This document shows, one piece after another, positions 54,341 through 63,125 of a stretch of DNA of 64,000 nucleotides. The notes beneath the pieces were generated by a model. The model worked only from the letters and a program-made list of their open reading frames with translations. It was not told the DNA's origin and did not search any database. Origin of the DNA: Amycolatopsis vastitatis (GTDB taxonomy: Bacteria > Actinomycetota > Actinomycetes > Mycobacteriales > Pseudonocardiaceae); the NCBI RefSeq assembly GCF_002234595.1, contig NZ_NMUL01000001.1:62001-126000 (forward strand), in the 5' to 3' direction. Position 1 is the first letter of the stretch; each line of letters begins with the position of its first letter. The position numbers were made by a program, and so were the translations under genes.

Positions 54341-55212
54341 CGGGCGATCTCCTTCGCAACTTGCTCGATCATGGCGATGCTCTGTTCCGGCTTGAGGGCC
54401 TTGTTCACCTGAATGCGGGTCAGGTCGTCACGATAGATCGAGATCTCGGAAGGATCTTCGATGAAGGTGCCCCGGATGCGCGACTCGAACCAGACGGTGC
54501 CCGGGTCATCCTCGAATTCGGCCGGGTATTCCATGATCGTGAAGGCGCCCTCGACACCGGGGTGGCTACCGGCGGCAGCCGGCAGGACCTGCACCGTGAT
54601 GTTCGGCAGCTCAGCCAGTTTTATCAGCTGTTCGAGCTGGCGACGCATCACGGCCGGACCGCCGACGACACGGCGCAGTGCGGCTTCGTCGATGACACGC
54701 CACACCTGCAGCGGCTCCAGGCCAGTGCGATGGGTGAGCACTTCGTGGCGCGCCATACGCAGTTCGACCCGGCGGTTTACTTCGGCATCCGGCAATGTCG
54801 GGTTGACGTCGCGGATGACGGCTTCGGCATACTCAGGCAGCTGGAACAATCCGTGGACGACCATGGCGTCGTAGCCGCTGAGCCGCCGGGCGATGGATTC
54901 GAGGCCCAGATACATGGTGAACCACTCGGGCGTGACGTCGGAGAACCCGATCCACCAGTCCTTGCCCTTCTTGGCACGAGTCAGGAGCGTCCGGAAGAAC
55001 TGGATGCGGTCCGCGTGGCCATACCAGGTGAGCAGGACTTCCAGGTCGGCAGCACTGGGCAGGTTCCGGCCGACTTCGACGTGGCCCGGCCACGCGGCGG
55101 TCTTGCCCAGACGCTCCGCCACGTCGGCGCGCTCGTACCCGGCTCGCTGACGCAGTCGCTTCAGCTCGACGCCGATCCATCGCTTGAGCGCGCTCCGGCT
55201 CGACTCGACCAT
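54337..55212 (-). CDS. XRE-family regulator with DUF5753 domain
   Basis: 291 residues from the ATG at 55212, preceded by GGGAGGTGACGCCG. HTH at about 10-50 (GVELKRLRQRAGYERADVAERLGKTAAWPGHVEVGR), then a DUF5753 domain (FTMYLGLESIARRLSGYDAMVVHGLFQLPEYAEAVI; NITVQVLPAAAGSHPGVEGAFTIMEYP; FIEDPSEISIYRD). It forms a pair with the DUF397 gene downstream. A palindrome 67 bp upstream (55279-55295) is a likely operator. Third/fourth-position A/T is somewhat higher than in neighbours. Confidence 0.9.
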   Translation of the reverse strand: MVESSRSALKRWIGVELKRLRQRAGYERADVAERLGKTAAWPGHVEVGRNLPSAADLEVLLTWYGHADRIQFFRTLLTRAKKGKDWWIGFSDVTPEWFTMYLGLESIARRLSGYDAMVVHGLFQLPEYAEAVIRDVNPTLPDAEVNRRVELRMARHEVLTHRTGLEPLQVWRVIDEAALRRVVGGPAVMRRQLEQLIKLAELPNITVQVLPAAAGSHPGVEGAFTIMEYPAEFEDDPGTVWFESRIRGTFIEDPSEISIYRDDLTRIQVNKALKPEQSIAMIEQVAKEIAR

Positions 55213-55278
55213 CGGCGTCACCTCCCGGCAGAGCCCATGGCTCCTTCATCACCCGAAAAGACCACGCCAAAGGCTAGC

Positions 55279-55295
55279 GCGCTACTTTGTAGCGC
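55279..55295. promoter_or_regulatory. Palindrome upstream of XRE-DUF397 pair
   Basis: GCGCTAC-TTT-GTAGCGC, perfect 7-bp arms, with a further GTAGCGC-like half-site (GCACTAC) immediately after. Placed between the XRE gene and the divergent small-protein gene, so it may control both. Confidence 0.55.
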
Positions 55296-55441
55296 ACTAC
55301 ATTGAAGCGTGGCTGCTCTGTAGTTCTGACAAGCGATCACAGTAGCCTCTGGCGACACGGCAAGCGGAGAAGATCCACGACCCGTGAACCGTGTCGCCAG
55401 GTCCTCTCGACGAACCAGGTCCGGCGCCGATGGAGTACGTG

Positions 55442-55759
55442 ATGACACCCGAACCGGCGGTGAACGACCCAGCCGACGCAGGACCACTCTGCGACGAATC
55501 CGAGTTCTCCGCACTCATCGAAGAGATGGTCGCCCAGGAAGCGCCGCAGTTGTTCGCCGTAGTGCAGGAGTACGGCGAACGCGTCGACGCCAGGATCGCC
55601 GCCTGGGGCATGGCGTTCCCCGATCACACCGAGGTCATTTCCACCGACCACACCCGGCGCATAAGCCTGTCGACACCCAGCCGCGCACTACGCCTCTTCA
55701 GCTTCGGCGACCGCATCCGCGCTCGCCTGACCTGGGTGTCAGCGGTCAAAGCGCCGTAA
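55442..55759 (+). CDS. Small conserved hypothetical protein of XRE/DUF397 loci
   Basis: 105 residues from the ATG at 55442 (GGAG six bases upstream). SEFSALIEEMVAQEAPQLFAVVQEYGERVDARIAAWGMAF is a pattern I recognise as conserved beside actinomycete XRE/DUF397 pairs, though unnamed. The C-terminal half (SRALRLFSFGDRIRARLTWV) is basic. No membrane segment. It overlaps the convergent TetR gene by 14 bp. Function unknown. Confidence 0.7.
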   Translation: MTPEPAVNDPADAGPLCDESEFSALIEEMVAQEAPQLFAVVQEYGERVDARIAAWGMAFPDHTEVISTDHTRRISLSTPSRALRLFSFGDRIRARLTWVSAVKAP

Positions 55760-56285
55760 GCAGCCGGTCGACGAGCTGGGCCGCCGTGCCCGGCTCGACC
55801 GGGCGCCGGAACAGCACGCGCAGGTAGAACGGGGCCAGGACGAAGTCGAGCACCTCGTCGACCGACGGCACCGGCTCACCGCGCGCCTCGGCCTTGTCGA
55901 GCACGGCCTGCAGGTCGTCGCCGCGGGCTCGGAGGTACTCGAGCGGCTTCTCGTCGGGGCTCAGGGTCGCGACGAGCGCGCGGAGCAGGATCTGGCCGTG
56001 CCGGTCGCGCATCGCGCGTTCGACACCCTCGGCCCAGCCGAGCAGGTCGCCGCGCAGCGAGCCGGTGTCCGGGATCGGTGACGTCGTACGCAGGCGCGTC
56101 ACCGCCGCATCGATCAGCAGCGCGTCACGGCTGCCCCAGCGCCGGTAGATGCTGGTCGGGTTGACCCCCGCCCGCTCGGCGATCTTGGGGATCGCCGCGT
56201 CGATCTCACCGGCGGCGAGCAGTTCGACGACGGCGTCGTGCACCGCGTCGCGGACACGGGCACTACGGCCGCCGGGGCGGGTCAT
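55746..56285 (-). CDS. TetR family regulator
   Basis: 179 residues. HTH: GEIDAAIPKIAERAGVNPTSIYRRWGSRDALLIDAAV (about 25-62), then a C-terminal domain with GDLLGWAEGVERAMRDRHGQILLRALVAT and DEVLDFVLAPFYLRVLFRRPVEP, typical of the TetR C-terminal family with a DxxxAPFYxRxLFRR pattern. It is divergent from a PPOX flavoprotein, and a palindrome at 56295-56318 in the gap is the likely operator for both. Confidence 0.9.
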   Translation of the reverse strand: MTRPGGRSARVRDAVHDAVVELLAAGEIDAAIPKIAERAGVNPTSIYRRWGSRDALLIDAAVTRLRTTSPIPDTGSLRGDLLGWAEGVERAMRDRHGQILLRALVATLSPDEKPLEYLRARGDDLQAVLDKAEARGEPVPSVDEVLDFVLAPFYLRVLFRRPVEPGTAAQLVDRLLTAL

Positions 56286-56294
56286 GAGCCCATC

Positions 56295-56318
56295 CTAAAG
56301 CAAAGACTCTTGCTTTAG
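56295..56318. promoter_or_regulatory. TetR-type operator
   Basis: CTAAAGCAA and TTGCTTTAG arms (9 bp, perfect) with a 6-nt spacer, 9 bp upstream of the TetR start. A partial copy (CTTAAGTCAA/GCTTTAAG) follows at about 56338-56366, next to the flavoprotein start. Confidence 0.7.
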
Positions 56319-56373
56319 TGGCCACCCCCTGGCTAGCCTTAAGTCAAATCCAATGGCTTTAAGGAGGCCTTCG

Positions 56374-56820
56374 ATGGCCGGCAAGATGACCAAGGAAGAG
56401 CGCGAAGCGTTCCTCGCCCAGCCGCGCGTCGGCGTGCTCAGCGTCGCGGCCGAGCCCGGACGGGCGCCGCTGACCACACCGATCTGGTACCGCTACGAGC
56501 CGGGCGGCGACGTCGTCGTGATGACGTCACCCGGCGCGCGCAAGGCCCGGCTGATCGAGGCAGCCGGCCGGTTCGCGCTGTGCGTCCAGCGGCAGGACGG
56601 CGTCTACCAGTACGTCTCGGTCGAGGGCCCGGTGGTGAAGTCGTGGCCGATGACGAAGGCGGAGCGGCACGAGATCGCGGCCCGGTACCTGCCACCGGGC
56701 GTGAGCGAGGCGTACACCGACGCGATGGACGAGCCCCACGGGAGCAACATCGCGATCGTGATGCGCCCGGAACGGTGGAACACCGCGAACTTCAGCGACA
56801 TCGCGGAGAAGCTCGCCTGA
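56374..56820 (+). CDS. Pyridoxamine 5'-phosphate oxidase-family flavoprotein
   Basis: 148 residues from the ATG at 56374, which has AAGGAGG seven bases upstream. Split-barrel pattern: REAFLAQPRVGVLSVAAEPGRAPLTTPIWYRYEPGGDVVVMTSPGARKARLIEAAGRFALCVQ, with W-Y-x-Y and K-A-R-x-I as flavin/F420-contact regions. These small enzymes bind FMN or F420; which one is not decidable here. Regulated by the divergent TetR gene through the palindrome between them. Confidence 0.88.
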   Translation: MAGKMTKEEREAFLAQPRVGVLSVAAEPGRAPLTTPIWYRYEPGGDVVVMTSPGARKARLIEAAGRFALCVQRQDGVYQYVSVEGPVVKSWPMTKAERHEIAARYLPPGVSEAYTDAMDEPHGSNIAIVMRPERWNTANFSDIAEKLA

Positions 56821-57363
56821 TCACCAGCAGATGATCAGGAAACAGGACGTCGGCTTGGGCCGAGACGGAGGGGGCGGAGTCGGGGACTGACCACCAGCCG
56901 GGGGCGTGGTCGTGGTCACCGAGGAACCCGGAGGCGCAATGCCGGCCGAGGTGGGGGTGGTCGTCACCGGGTTCTCGGTGCCGCTGCCACTGCCGGTGCT
57001 GCTCTGCGTGGCCGGCGGTCTGCCCGGCACCTCGGTGACGGTGCCGCGATGCTCGCCGGACGCGGTGACGACCTCGCCGCCGGTGCCGCCGCCGATCCCG
57101 CCGTCGGACGGCGAGTCGGTGGCCTGGTCCGCTCCGCCGAGGCCGGTGGTGCGCTGCGGGAAGGGGATGACCTGGATCTGGTCGACCGGGGCGGCGTCTT
57201 GACGGGTGTTGCCGCCGAAGGCGACCAGCACCGCGGCGGCCCCGCAGCCGATGACGACGGCCAGCATCACCGCGACCACTCGCCAGCGCGAGCTGGTCGG
57301 CGGCGGACGGTCGCCCCAGCCTTCGCGGACGAGCAACTCGGCGACCGATATCTCGTCGTTCAC
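56821..57363 (-). CDS. Single-pass membrane protein with Pro/Thr/Gly-rich outer tail
   Basis: 180 residues from a GTG at 57363. A cytoplasmic N-terminus (NDEISVAELLVREGWGDR) precedes one membrane helix (VVAVMLAVVIGCGAAAVLVAFGG, about 29-51). A low-complexity tail rich in Gly, Thr, Ser and Pro ends SCFLIICW, an unusual hydrophobic Cys-containing terminus. The N-terminal motif is recurrent in Pseudonocardiaceae. Function unknown. The stop abuts the convergent flavoprotein stop. Confidence 0.7.
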   Translation of the reverse strand: MNDEISVAELLVREGWGDRPPPTSSRWRVVAVMLAVVIGCGAAAVLVAFGGNTRQDAAPVDQIQVIPFPQRTTGLGGADQATDSPSDGGIGGGTGGEVVTASGEHRGTVTEVPGRPPATQSSTGSGSGTENPVTTTPTSAGIAPPGSSVTTTTPPAGGQSPTPPPPSRPKPTSCFLIICW

Positions 57364-57531
57364 CCCGACAGACCTTCCCGAGAGGCCTTTCGGCCGAATC
57401 GTGACCGTATTCTTACCGTACAAGGCCCCCGAATGGGTGAAGTAGCGGCAAAAATCTGTCACAGATCGCTGGCCCTGACCGTGAGTGACGTCCACAGCGT
57501 TTTCTAAGGCGGCGCTCGGAATACTCCCAGC

Positions 57532-58272
57532 ATGACCGGCGAAGCTCAGACCATGCTGCTGAAGGCGAGACAACCGGTCCCCCGGGCGCCCGCCGGCATG
57601 CGCGCTTTGCTCCGGTTCGTCCCGAATCCGAAGTCGACGCCGTTCACCTTCGGCTACCTGGTCGTCCTCCTCGGCACGACCCTGCTGCTCGAGTTCGCCG
57701 ACCCCGCGGTGACCGAACGACTGCTCCGGCTGTCCAGCACCGACGCCCACAACCTGTGGCGGCGCCCGCTGACCTCGCTGCTGACCAGCGCGTTCTGGCT
57801 CCCGGACCAGGGCTGGCTCGCCTACGCCGCGATCTTCGCGATCGCCGTCGCCCCGCTGGAACGCCGCTTCAGGACCCGCCGCGTGGCGACCGTGTTCTTC
57901 TCCGGGCACGTGCTCGCCACCCTCGTCACCGAACTGCCGGTGATGGCCCTGATCAGCGCCAACGTCCTGCCGGTATCGGCCGGGCACTGGCTCGACATCG
58001 GCGTCAGCTACGGCTTCTTCACGACGGCCGGCGCGCTGGTGCTCCTGCTGCCCGGCCGCGCGCGGCTGTGGGCCCTCGCCGCGATGGAGGCGTTCATCGC
58101 GGCGATCTACCTCAGCGACGACCCGGTGAGCCTCGATTCGATCGTCACGCTGCTCGGCCACGCGTTCGCCGCGCACTTCGGGCTGCTCTTCTGGGGACCG
58201 CGCCTGCGGCGCGCATCCGCAGGCCGGGGCCCGATTCAGGCGGATATACACGAGCCGGAGTCGGTGGTGTAA
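57532..58272 (+). CDS. Rhomboid-like membrane protein
   Basis: 246 residues with about six membrane helices. Rhomboid features: a hydrophobic GWLAYAAIFAIAVAPLERRF, then SGHVLATLVTELPVM, DIGVSYGFFTTAG with the likely catalytic Ser in GVSYG, and a last-helix GHAFAAHFGLLFWG with the His. This matches the actinobacterial rhomboid-like family. Intramembrane protease activity is plausible because both Ser and His are present, but unproven for this family. It lies 40 bp before the c-di-GMP gene on the same strand. Confidence 0.82.
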   Translation: MTGEAQTMLLKARQPVPRAPAGMRALLRFVPNPKSTPFTFGYLVVLLGTTLLLEFADPAVTERLLRLSSTDAHNLWRRPLTSLLTSAFWLPDQGWLAYAAIFAIAVAPLERRFRTRRVATVFFSGHVLATLVTELPVMALISANVLPVSAGHWLDIGVSYGFFTTAGALVLLLPGRARLWALAAMEAFIAAIYLSDDPVSLDSIVTLLGHAFAAHFGLLFWGPRLRRASAGRGPIQADIHEPESVV

Positions 58273-58312
58273 TCGACGGGCCAAACGCCGACTTCACGGG
58301 GGACGGACGCAC

Positions 58313-60673
58313 ATGGAGGCAGACGCCGTCGCCGCGAGCGGACCGGCCGAGCCCTCCGCCGACCCCGCCGAGCTGGTCGAACTGAGCCCGGACGCGATCT
58401 GCGTCCACCGGAACGGTGTCCTCACCTACGCCAACCTCGCCGCCCTCGACACCTTCGCCGCCCGGTCGGCGGACGAGGTCGTCGGGCGCCGGTTCATCGA
58501 CTTCGTCGCCGAGGAGTCGCAGTCCACCTGGGTGGAGGAGCTCGCCAAGCTGACCAAGCCGGGTGCGGCGACCAAACCCGTCGAAGCCCTGATGTGCCGG
58601 CTGGACGGGAGCAAGTTCGCCGTGGAGACGGTGTCGGTGCGCCTCCACGACCACCTCGCCTACCAGGTCGTCATGCGCGACATCACGGCCAAGAAGGCCG
58701 CCGCCGACGCCCTCCACTACCAGGCCGCGCTGGTGTCGCACGTCAGCGACGCCCTGATCGCGACCACCGGCGAAGGCGTCGTGACCAGCTGGAACCCGGC
58801 CGCCGAGGCGGTGTACGGCTGGACCGCGGCCGAAGCCGTCGGGCGGTGCGCGAGCGAGCTCGTCGGCGCCCCGCTCGACCTGCCCGCCATCCGGCGCGGC
58901 GGCGGCGTCGCGGAAGCGGTGCACCGGCGGCGGGACGGCGCACCGCTGGCGGTCCGCGTCTCGGCCGCCGAGATGAACGACGGGTACGTGCTCGTCTGCG
59001 CCGACGAAACCGCGCGACGGCGAGCCGAGCAGAACTACCGCACGGTCGTCGCTTCGCTCGACGAAGGCGTGCTGGTGATGGGCGCGTCCGGGCTCATCGA
59101 AGCGGCGAACCCGGCGGCCTGCCGGATCCTCGGCGTCGCCGAAGCCGACCTGATCGGCGTCCCGTGCCACACGCTGGTGCTGTTCACCGAGTCCGGACAG
59201 TGGATCCCGCCGGACGAGATGCCTTCGGTGCAGACCCGGCGGACCGGCGTCACGCACAACGGCCTGGTCGTCCGCCTGCGCCGGCCCGACGGCCGCGACG
59301 TCTGGGTGTCGCTGACGTCCCGGCTGCTCAACCCGGACGACCCGGCGGCGACGGCCGTCGTCACGTCGTTCACCGACATCACCGAGACCCGCGCGATCAG
59401 CGCGCGGCTGGCCCACGACGCGACCCACGACCCGCTCACCCGGCTGGGCAACCGGACGCTGGTGCTCGGCAGGCTCGACGCCCGTGACCGGGGCGCGGTC
59501 ACCGTGCTGTTCCTCGACCTCGACAAGTTCAAGGTCATCAACGACTCGCTCGGGCACTCGGTCGGCGACCAGGTGCTGCGGATCGTCGGCGAGCGCCTGC
59601 GCCGCAGCTCGGGCCGCGACGACCTGGTCGGCAGGCTCGGCGGCGACGAGTTCGTGGTCGTCACCGGCGAAGTCACCGACCCCGGCGAAGTCCGCGCGCT
59701 GGCCGAACACCTGCGGGCCGCGCTGGCCGAGCCGATCGGCGTGCTCGGCAGGCAGCTGCACCTCGACGCGAGCATCGGTGTCGTCCTCGTCGGCCGCGAC
59801 GACCGGCGCAGCGCCGAGGACCTGCTGCGCGACGCGGACGTCGCGATGTACCAGGCGAAGACGCTGGGGCGGGGCCGTCACCACTTCTTCGACGTCGGCC
59901 TGCGCGAGCGGATGCAGCGGCGGCTGCGGATGGAGCAGGACCTGCGCGACGCGGTCAGCTCCGACCAGCTCTGGCCCGCGTACCAGCCGGTCGTCGACCT
60001 GCGGACCGGCGAGATGGTCGCGGTCGAGGCACTGCTGCGCTGGACGCACCCCCGGCACGGCGCGATCTCGCCCGCGGAGTTCATCCCGCTCGCCGAAGAG
60101 AGCGACCTGATCAACGTGATCGGCAAGGAGATGCTCCGCGCGACCACCCGCGAGCTCGCCTCGCGGCGCAGCGGGCAAGGGCTGGACCTGACGCTGAAGG
60201 TCAACCTGTCCGCCCGCCAGCTCGACGACCCGCACCTGGTGCCCGCGGTCGAGGACGCGCTCGCGAACACCGGGCTGCCCGCCGCCGCGCTGTGCCTGGA
60301 GGTCACCGAAAGCGCGTTGATGCGTGACCAGGCGGCGGCCGCGGAAGTGCTGGCGTCCCTGCGGTCGCTGGGCGTGCTGCTGGCGATCGACGACTTCGGC
60401 ACCGGCTATTCGTCGCTGGCGCAGCTGCGCAGCCTGACCCTGGACACGCTCAAGATCGACCGTTCGTTCATCACCGGGATCGCCGAGTCCCGCGACGCGG
60501 CGGCCATCGTGACGAGCATCATCGCGATGGCCCACGCGGTGGATCTGACGGTGATCGCCGAAGGGGTCGAGTCGGCGGAGCAGCTGGAGCTGCTCCGCAC
60601 GCTCGGCTGCGACCAGGCGCAGGGCTACCACCTCGGCCGCCCGGTGCCGGCGGCCGAGTTGTTCGGTCAGTAG
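58313..60673 (+). CDS. PAS-PAS-PAS-GGDEF-EAL c-di-GMP enzyme
   Basis: 786 residues. Three PAS-type sensor modules lie at about 20-130, 140-235 and 245-350. The GGDEF domain is at about 365-525 with an intact active site RLGGDEF (about 442). The EAL domain is at about 545-785 with VEALLRW (about 571), NLSARQL, DDFGTGYSSL and the E-G-V-E loop (AEGVESAEQ). Both synthesis and hydrolysis of c-di-GMP are therefore possible, as in Streptomyces RmdA/CdgA-like proteins. No membrane segment, so a cytosolic sensor. Overlaps the convergent NAT gene by 7 bp. Confidence 0.93.
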   Translation: MEADAVAASGPAEPSADPAELVELSPDAICVHRNGVLTYANLAALDTFAARSADEVVGRRFIDFVAEESQSTWVEELAKLTKPGAATKPVEALMCRLDGSKFAVETVSVRLHDHLAYQVVMRDITAKKAAADALHYQAALVSHVSDALIATTGEGVVTSWNPAAEAVYGWTAAEAVGRCASELVGAPLDLPAIRRGGGVAEAVHRRRDGAPLAVRVSAAEMNDGYVLVCADETARRRAEQNYRTVVASLDEGVLVMGASGLIEAANPAACRILGVAEADLIGVPCHTLVLFTESGQWIPPDEMPSVQTRRTGVTHNGLVVRLRRPDGRDVWVSLTSRLLNPDDPAATAVVTSFTDITETRAISARLAHDATHDPLTRLGNRTLVLGRLDARDRGAVTVLFLDLDKFKVINDSLGHSVGDQVLRIVGERLRRSSGRDDLVGRLGGDEFVVVTGEVTDPGEVRALAEHLRAALAEPIGVLGRQLHLDASIGVVLVGRDDRRSAEDLLRDADVAMYQAKTLGRGRHHFFDVGLRERMQRRLRMEQDLRDAVSSDQLWPAYQPVVDLRTGEMVAVEALLRWTHPRHGAISPAEFIPLAEESDLINVIGKEMLRATTRELASRRSGQGLDLTLKVNLSARQLDDPHLVPAVEDALANTGLPAAALCLEVTESALMRDQAAAAEVLASLRSLGVLLAIDDFGTGYSSLAQLRSLTLDTLKIDRSFITGIAESRDAAAIVTSIIAMAHAVDLTVIAEGVESAEQLELLRTLGCDQAQGYHLGRPVPAAELFGQ

Positions 60674-61458
60674 ACGGTCTTCAGCCGCTCCAGCTCGCCG
60701 GCCGTCAGCTCGATGCCGAGGTCCTTGAGGGTGGCGTCGAGCTCGTCCGGCGCGACGGTGCTGGTTTCGGTGGTGCCGTCCGGCTTTTCCACGGTGAGCT
60801 CGCGCCCGATCAGCTTGCGGCCGACCCCGGGTTCGAGCGTCATGATCACCAGCCGACCGGTGAAGGGCGACTTCGGGTGCGTCGACGTGTAGTGGTGGTA
60901 GACCTCGAAGTCGATGCGGTGCATCTCGTCGAGCCGGAACTCGACGATGTCCTCCGGGTCTTTTCGGAGCGTCCACCAGTGACCGTTCCGGACGATCCGC
61001 TGCGGCCAGCCGGCCTGGTCGACTTCGTGGCCGTCGACGAGCGGCATCGGGTCGAGGATCCCGGCCCCGTACCCGACGTCGGCGAGGAACTGCCGCCCGT
61101 CGACGTCGACGACGAGTGTCATGTGCGTGTAGGGCCCCGGCCGCCGCGGCTGCACGCGCGCGGCGAGCCGGTGCACGGTGTAGCCGAGCCGTTCGAGGAC
61201 GGCGGCGAAGAGGCCATTGTGTTCGTAGCAATAGCCGCCCCGCCGCCGTCCGACGAGCTTCGCGCTCACGACGTCGAGCGAAATCCCTTGGTGCTGCCCG
61301 AGAACGACGTCGACGTTCTCGAACGGGATGGCCTGGACGTGCGCGCGCATGAGGTCTCGGAGCGCCTCTTCGGACGGCGGCCGGCGCTTCTGCCCGGTGC
61401 GCGCCAGGTAGGCGTCGAGATCGACGGCGTCGATGTCCCATTCCCCAGGTGTTGTCAT
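60667..61458 (-). CDS. nat: Arylamine N-acetyltransferase
   Basis: 263 residues from the ATG at 61458. It transfers acetyl from acetyl-CoA to arylamines and hydrazines. The catalytic triad is visible: Cys77 in RRGGYCYEHNGLF, His112 in GPYTHMTLVVD, Asp127 in FLADVGYG. The pattern IPFENVDVVLG precedes it. Some actinomycete NAT relatives instead form amides in ansamycin synthesis, but no polyketide genes are present here, so a detoxification role is more likely. Confidence 0.92.
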   Translation of the reverse strand: MTTPGEWDIDAVDLDAYLARTGQKRRPPSEEALRDLMRAHVQAIPFENVDVVLGQHQGISLDVVSAKLVGRRRGGYCYEHNGLFAAVLERLGYTVHRLAARVQPRRPGPYTHMTLVVDVDGRQFLADVGYGAGILDPMPLVDGHEVDQAGWPQRIVRNGHWWTLRKDPEDIVEFRLDEMHRIDFEVYHHYTSTHPKSPFTGRLVIMTLEPGVGRKLIGRELTVEKPDGTTETSTVAPDELDATLKDLGIELTAGELERLKTVY

Positions 61459-61491
61459 GGGTTCAGGATGCAACCTCGACCTTGATCGAGA

Positions 61492-61842
61492 TCAACCTTC
61501 GTGCACGACTTTCCGGACCTCGACGGCGGTGTACTGCGCGTCGGGAATCCGGGCGGCCAGCTCGACGGCGCGTTCCTCGCTTTCGACGTCGACGACGTAG
61601 TAGCCGCAGAGGAAGGCCTCGGACTCGACGAAGCCGCCGGTTTTCGTCTGCACCACACCGTTCTCGACCTGGATCGTCTTGGTTTCGGCCGGTTCGGCGA
61701 GCGCCTTGGTCTCGACCATCTCACCGGATTCGGTGACGAGCTTGATGAAGGCACCGTGTCCTTCGTAGACGGCGTTCTTCTGGTCGTCGGTCAGGGTGGC
61801 CCAGAGGGTGGGGTTCATGTGGAGGGTCAGCAGGTATCGCAT
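61492..61842 (-). CDS. YCII-related (DGPF domain) protein
   Basis: 116 residues from the ATG at 61842 (GGGGAGCC upstream). YCII fold: MRYLLTLHMNPTLWATLTDDQ at the start, GHGAFIKLVTESGEMVETKAL, GYYVVDVESEERAVELAARIP at the end. In other actinomycetes such genes pair with ECF sigma factors, but none is next to it here. The enzymatic role is unproven. Confidence 0.85.
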   Translation of the reverse strand: MRYLLTLHMNPTLWATLTDDQKNAVYEGHGAFIKLVTESGEMVETKALAEPAETKTIQVENGVVQTKTGGFVESEAFLCGYYVVDVESEERAVELAARIPDAQYTAVEVRKVVHEG

Positions 61843-62056
61843 TTTTGGCTCCCCGTGTGGGTGGCGGCCCGTGTTCGGGCTGCCTTCGCCGGGTGGTCGT
61901 CGCCCTCTGCCGGTTCCGGACACGGCGTCCCGCGGTTCACTCGTTCGGCCTAACGAGCCACTCTTCGGTCCACCGGTACCGGCCGAGCCGGACGGCGTCG
62001 AACTCGTCGAGATGACGGCCACGGACCGAGGCTGACGGTCCCGCGGTGCCACACCC

Positions 62057-62641
62057 TCAGCTTCGGCTGACGAGCAGGTATCGCTCGTCCTCGATCGGAG
62101 CGCCCCACAAGTCCGGATCGTCGAGCCGCGTCACCGCCGCCTCTTCCCGCCGGGCGAGGACCAGGCGTTCGCACTCGTCGGCGGAGATCCCGGCACCGGT
62201 GAACCACCGGCCTTCCACCAGAATCAGACGGCCGCCGGGTTTCAGCAGTCGCACCCAGACAGTCACCGCGGCGGACGGGTCGGACATGGCCCACAGCACG
62301 TGCCGGACGAGGACAACGTCGTACGTGCTTGGCGGGCAAGGAGGATCGGCCGCGTCCCCTCGGCGCAAGTCCACGCTGACCCCGGCCGCTTCGGCTTTCG
62401 TCCCGGCCACGTCGAGCATCCGAGGCGAGAGGTCGACCCCGCAGACGTCATGCCCGGCCTCGGCCAGCAGGACGGCAAGGCTGCCGGTCCCGCACCCGAG
62501 GTCGACGACCGCCGCCGGAGCAGGGGGCAGCAACGGCAGCAGCAGATCCGCCCAGGCGGCGCGAACCCGGGGATCGCGGAGGCCGTGGTCGGGCTGGTCG
62601 TCGAAGGTCGCGGCTTGGGCGTCCCAGTCGTCTTGCGTCAC
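62057..62641 (-). CDS. Class I SAM-dependent methyltransferase
   Basis: 194 residues from a GTG. Motif I: VVDLGCGTGSLAVLLAEAG near residue 46, acidic CGVDLSPRML, motif IV: YDVVLVRHVLWAMSDP. C-terminal GRWFTGAGISADECERLV and EDERYLLVSRS. Substrate unknown. A 214-bp gap without a gene separates it from the YCII gene. tRNA genes lie just upstream on the same strand. Confidence 0.87.
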   Translation of the reverse strand: MTQDDWDAQAATFDDQPDHGLRDPRVRAAWADLLLPLLPPAPAAVVDLGCGTGSLAVLLAEAGHDVCGVDLSPRMLDVAGTKAEAAGVSVDLRRGDAADPPCPPSTYDVVLVRHVLWAMSDPSAAVTVWVRLLKPGGRLILVEGRWFTGAGISADECERLVLARREEAAVTRLDDPDLWGAPIEDERYLLVSRS

Positions 62642-62744
62642 CGGGACATCGTGCCGGACGCCACCGACATTTCCGGGCCGGCGTGACCGGCCCCGGACAC
62701 AAGAAAGCCGCCTTGACCTGAGTCAAGACGGCTTCTTCGAACGG

Positions 62745-62818
62745 TGGCCAGGGCCGGGGTCGAACCGGCGACCTTCCGCTTTTCAGGCGGACGCTCGTAC
62801 CAACTGAGCTACCTGGCC
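62745..62818 (-). tRNA. tRNA-Phe (GAA)
   Basis: 74 nt. Acceptor GGCCAGG pairs with CCTGGCC and the discriminator is A. The D-loop contains AGCTCAGTTGG, the anticodon loop CTGAAAA gives GAA, and the T-arm is CCGGTTCGACCCCGG. The minus-strand order is Glu, Asp, Phe. Confidence 0.95.
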
Positions 62819-62849
62819 GGGAACGCCGGCAAGGAGCCGAACGATCTTG

Positions 62850-62923
62850 CGACCCTGACGGGACTCGAACCCGCGACCTTCGCCGTGACAGGGCGACGCG
62901 CTAACCAACTGCGCCACAGGGCC
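62850..62923 (-). tRNA. tRNA-Asp (GTC)
   Basis: 74 nt. Acceptor GGCCCTG pairs with CAGGGTC (one G-U) and the discriminator is G, which is standard for Asp. Anticodon loop CTGTCAC gives GTC. T-arm CGGGTTCGAGTCCCG. Confidence 0.95.
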
Positions 62924-62944
62924 TTGCTTTACTACAGTACTGCG

Positions 62945-63017
62945 TACTCCCAACGGGATTCGAACCCGCGTTGCCGCCTTGAAAGGGCGGAGTCCTAGGC
63001 CGCTGAACGATGGGAGC
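62945..63017 (-). tRNA. tRNA-Glu (TTC)
   Basis: 73 nt. Acceptor GCTCCCA pairs with TGGGAGT (G1-U72 pair) and the discriminator is A. Anticodon loop CTTTCAA gives TTC. T-arm CGGGTTCGAATCCCG. First of the three-tRNA cluster. Confidence 0.95.
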
Positions 63018-63125
63018 CCGGCCGGTTTCGGGTGACCGACCGACCGCGCTCTCAGGTCCCCCTGGGAGCGATTACAAGCATAGGGCACGCCGCCACCGCT
63101 TTGCACAGGGGGTTCCTTAAGCCTC

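Noticed and set aside
58145..61441. A 1098-codon open frame on the minus strand
   Set aside because: It lies antisense to the intact PAS-GGDEF-EAL gene and only reflects its high G/C at third positions. Its translation is Arg/Ala/Asp-rich without any domain.
60667..61458. Part of an ansamycin/rifamycin-type cluster (RifF-like amide synthase)
   Set aside because: No polyketide synthase or AHBA genes are present, and the protein has the normal NAT triad and length.
62744..62998. Plus-strand ORF beginning MARAGVEPATFRFSGG
   Set aside because: It is translation of the antisense strand of the tRNA cluster, a well-known annotation artefact.
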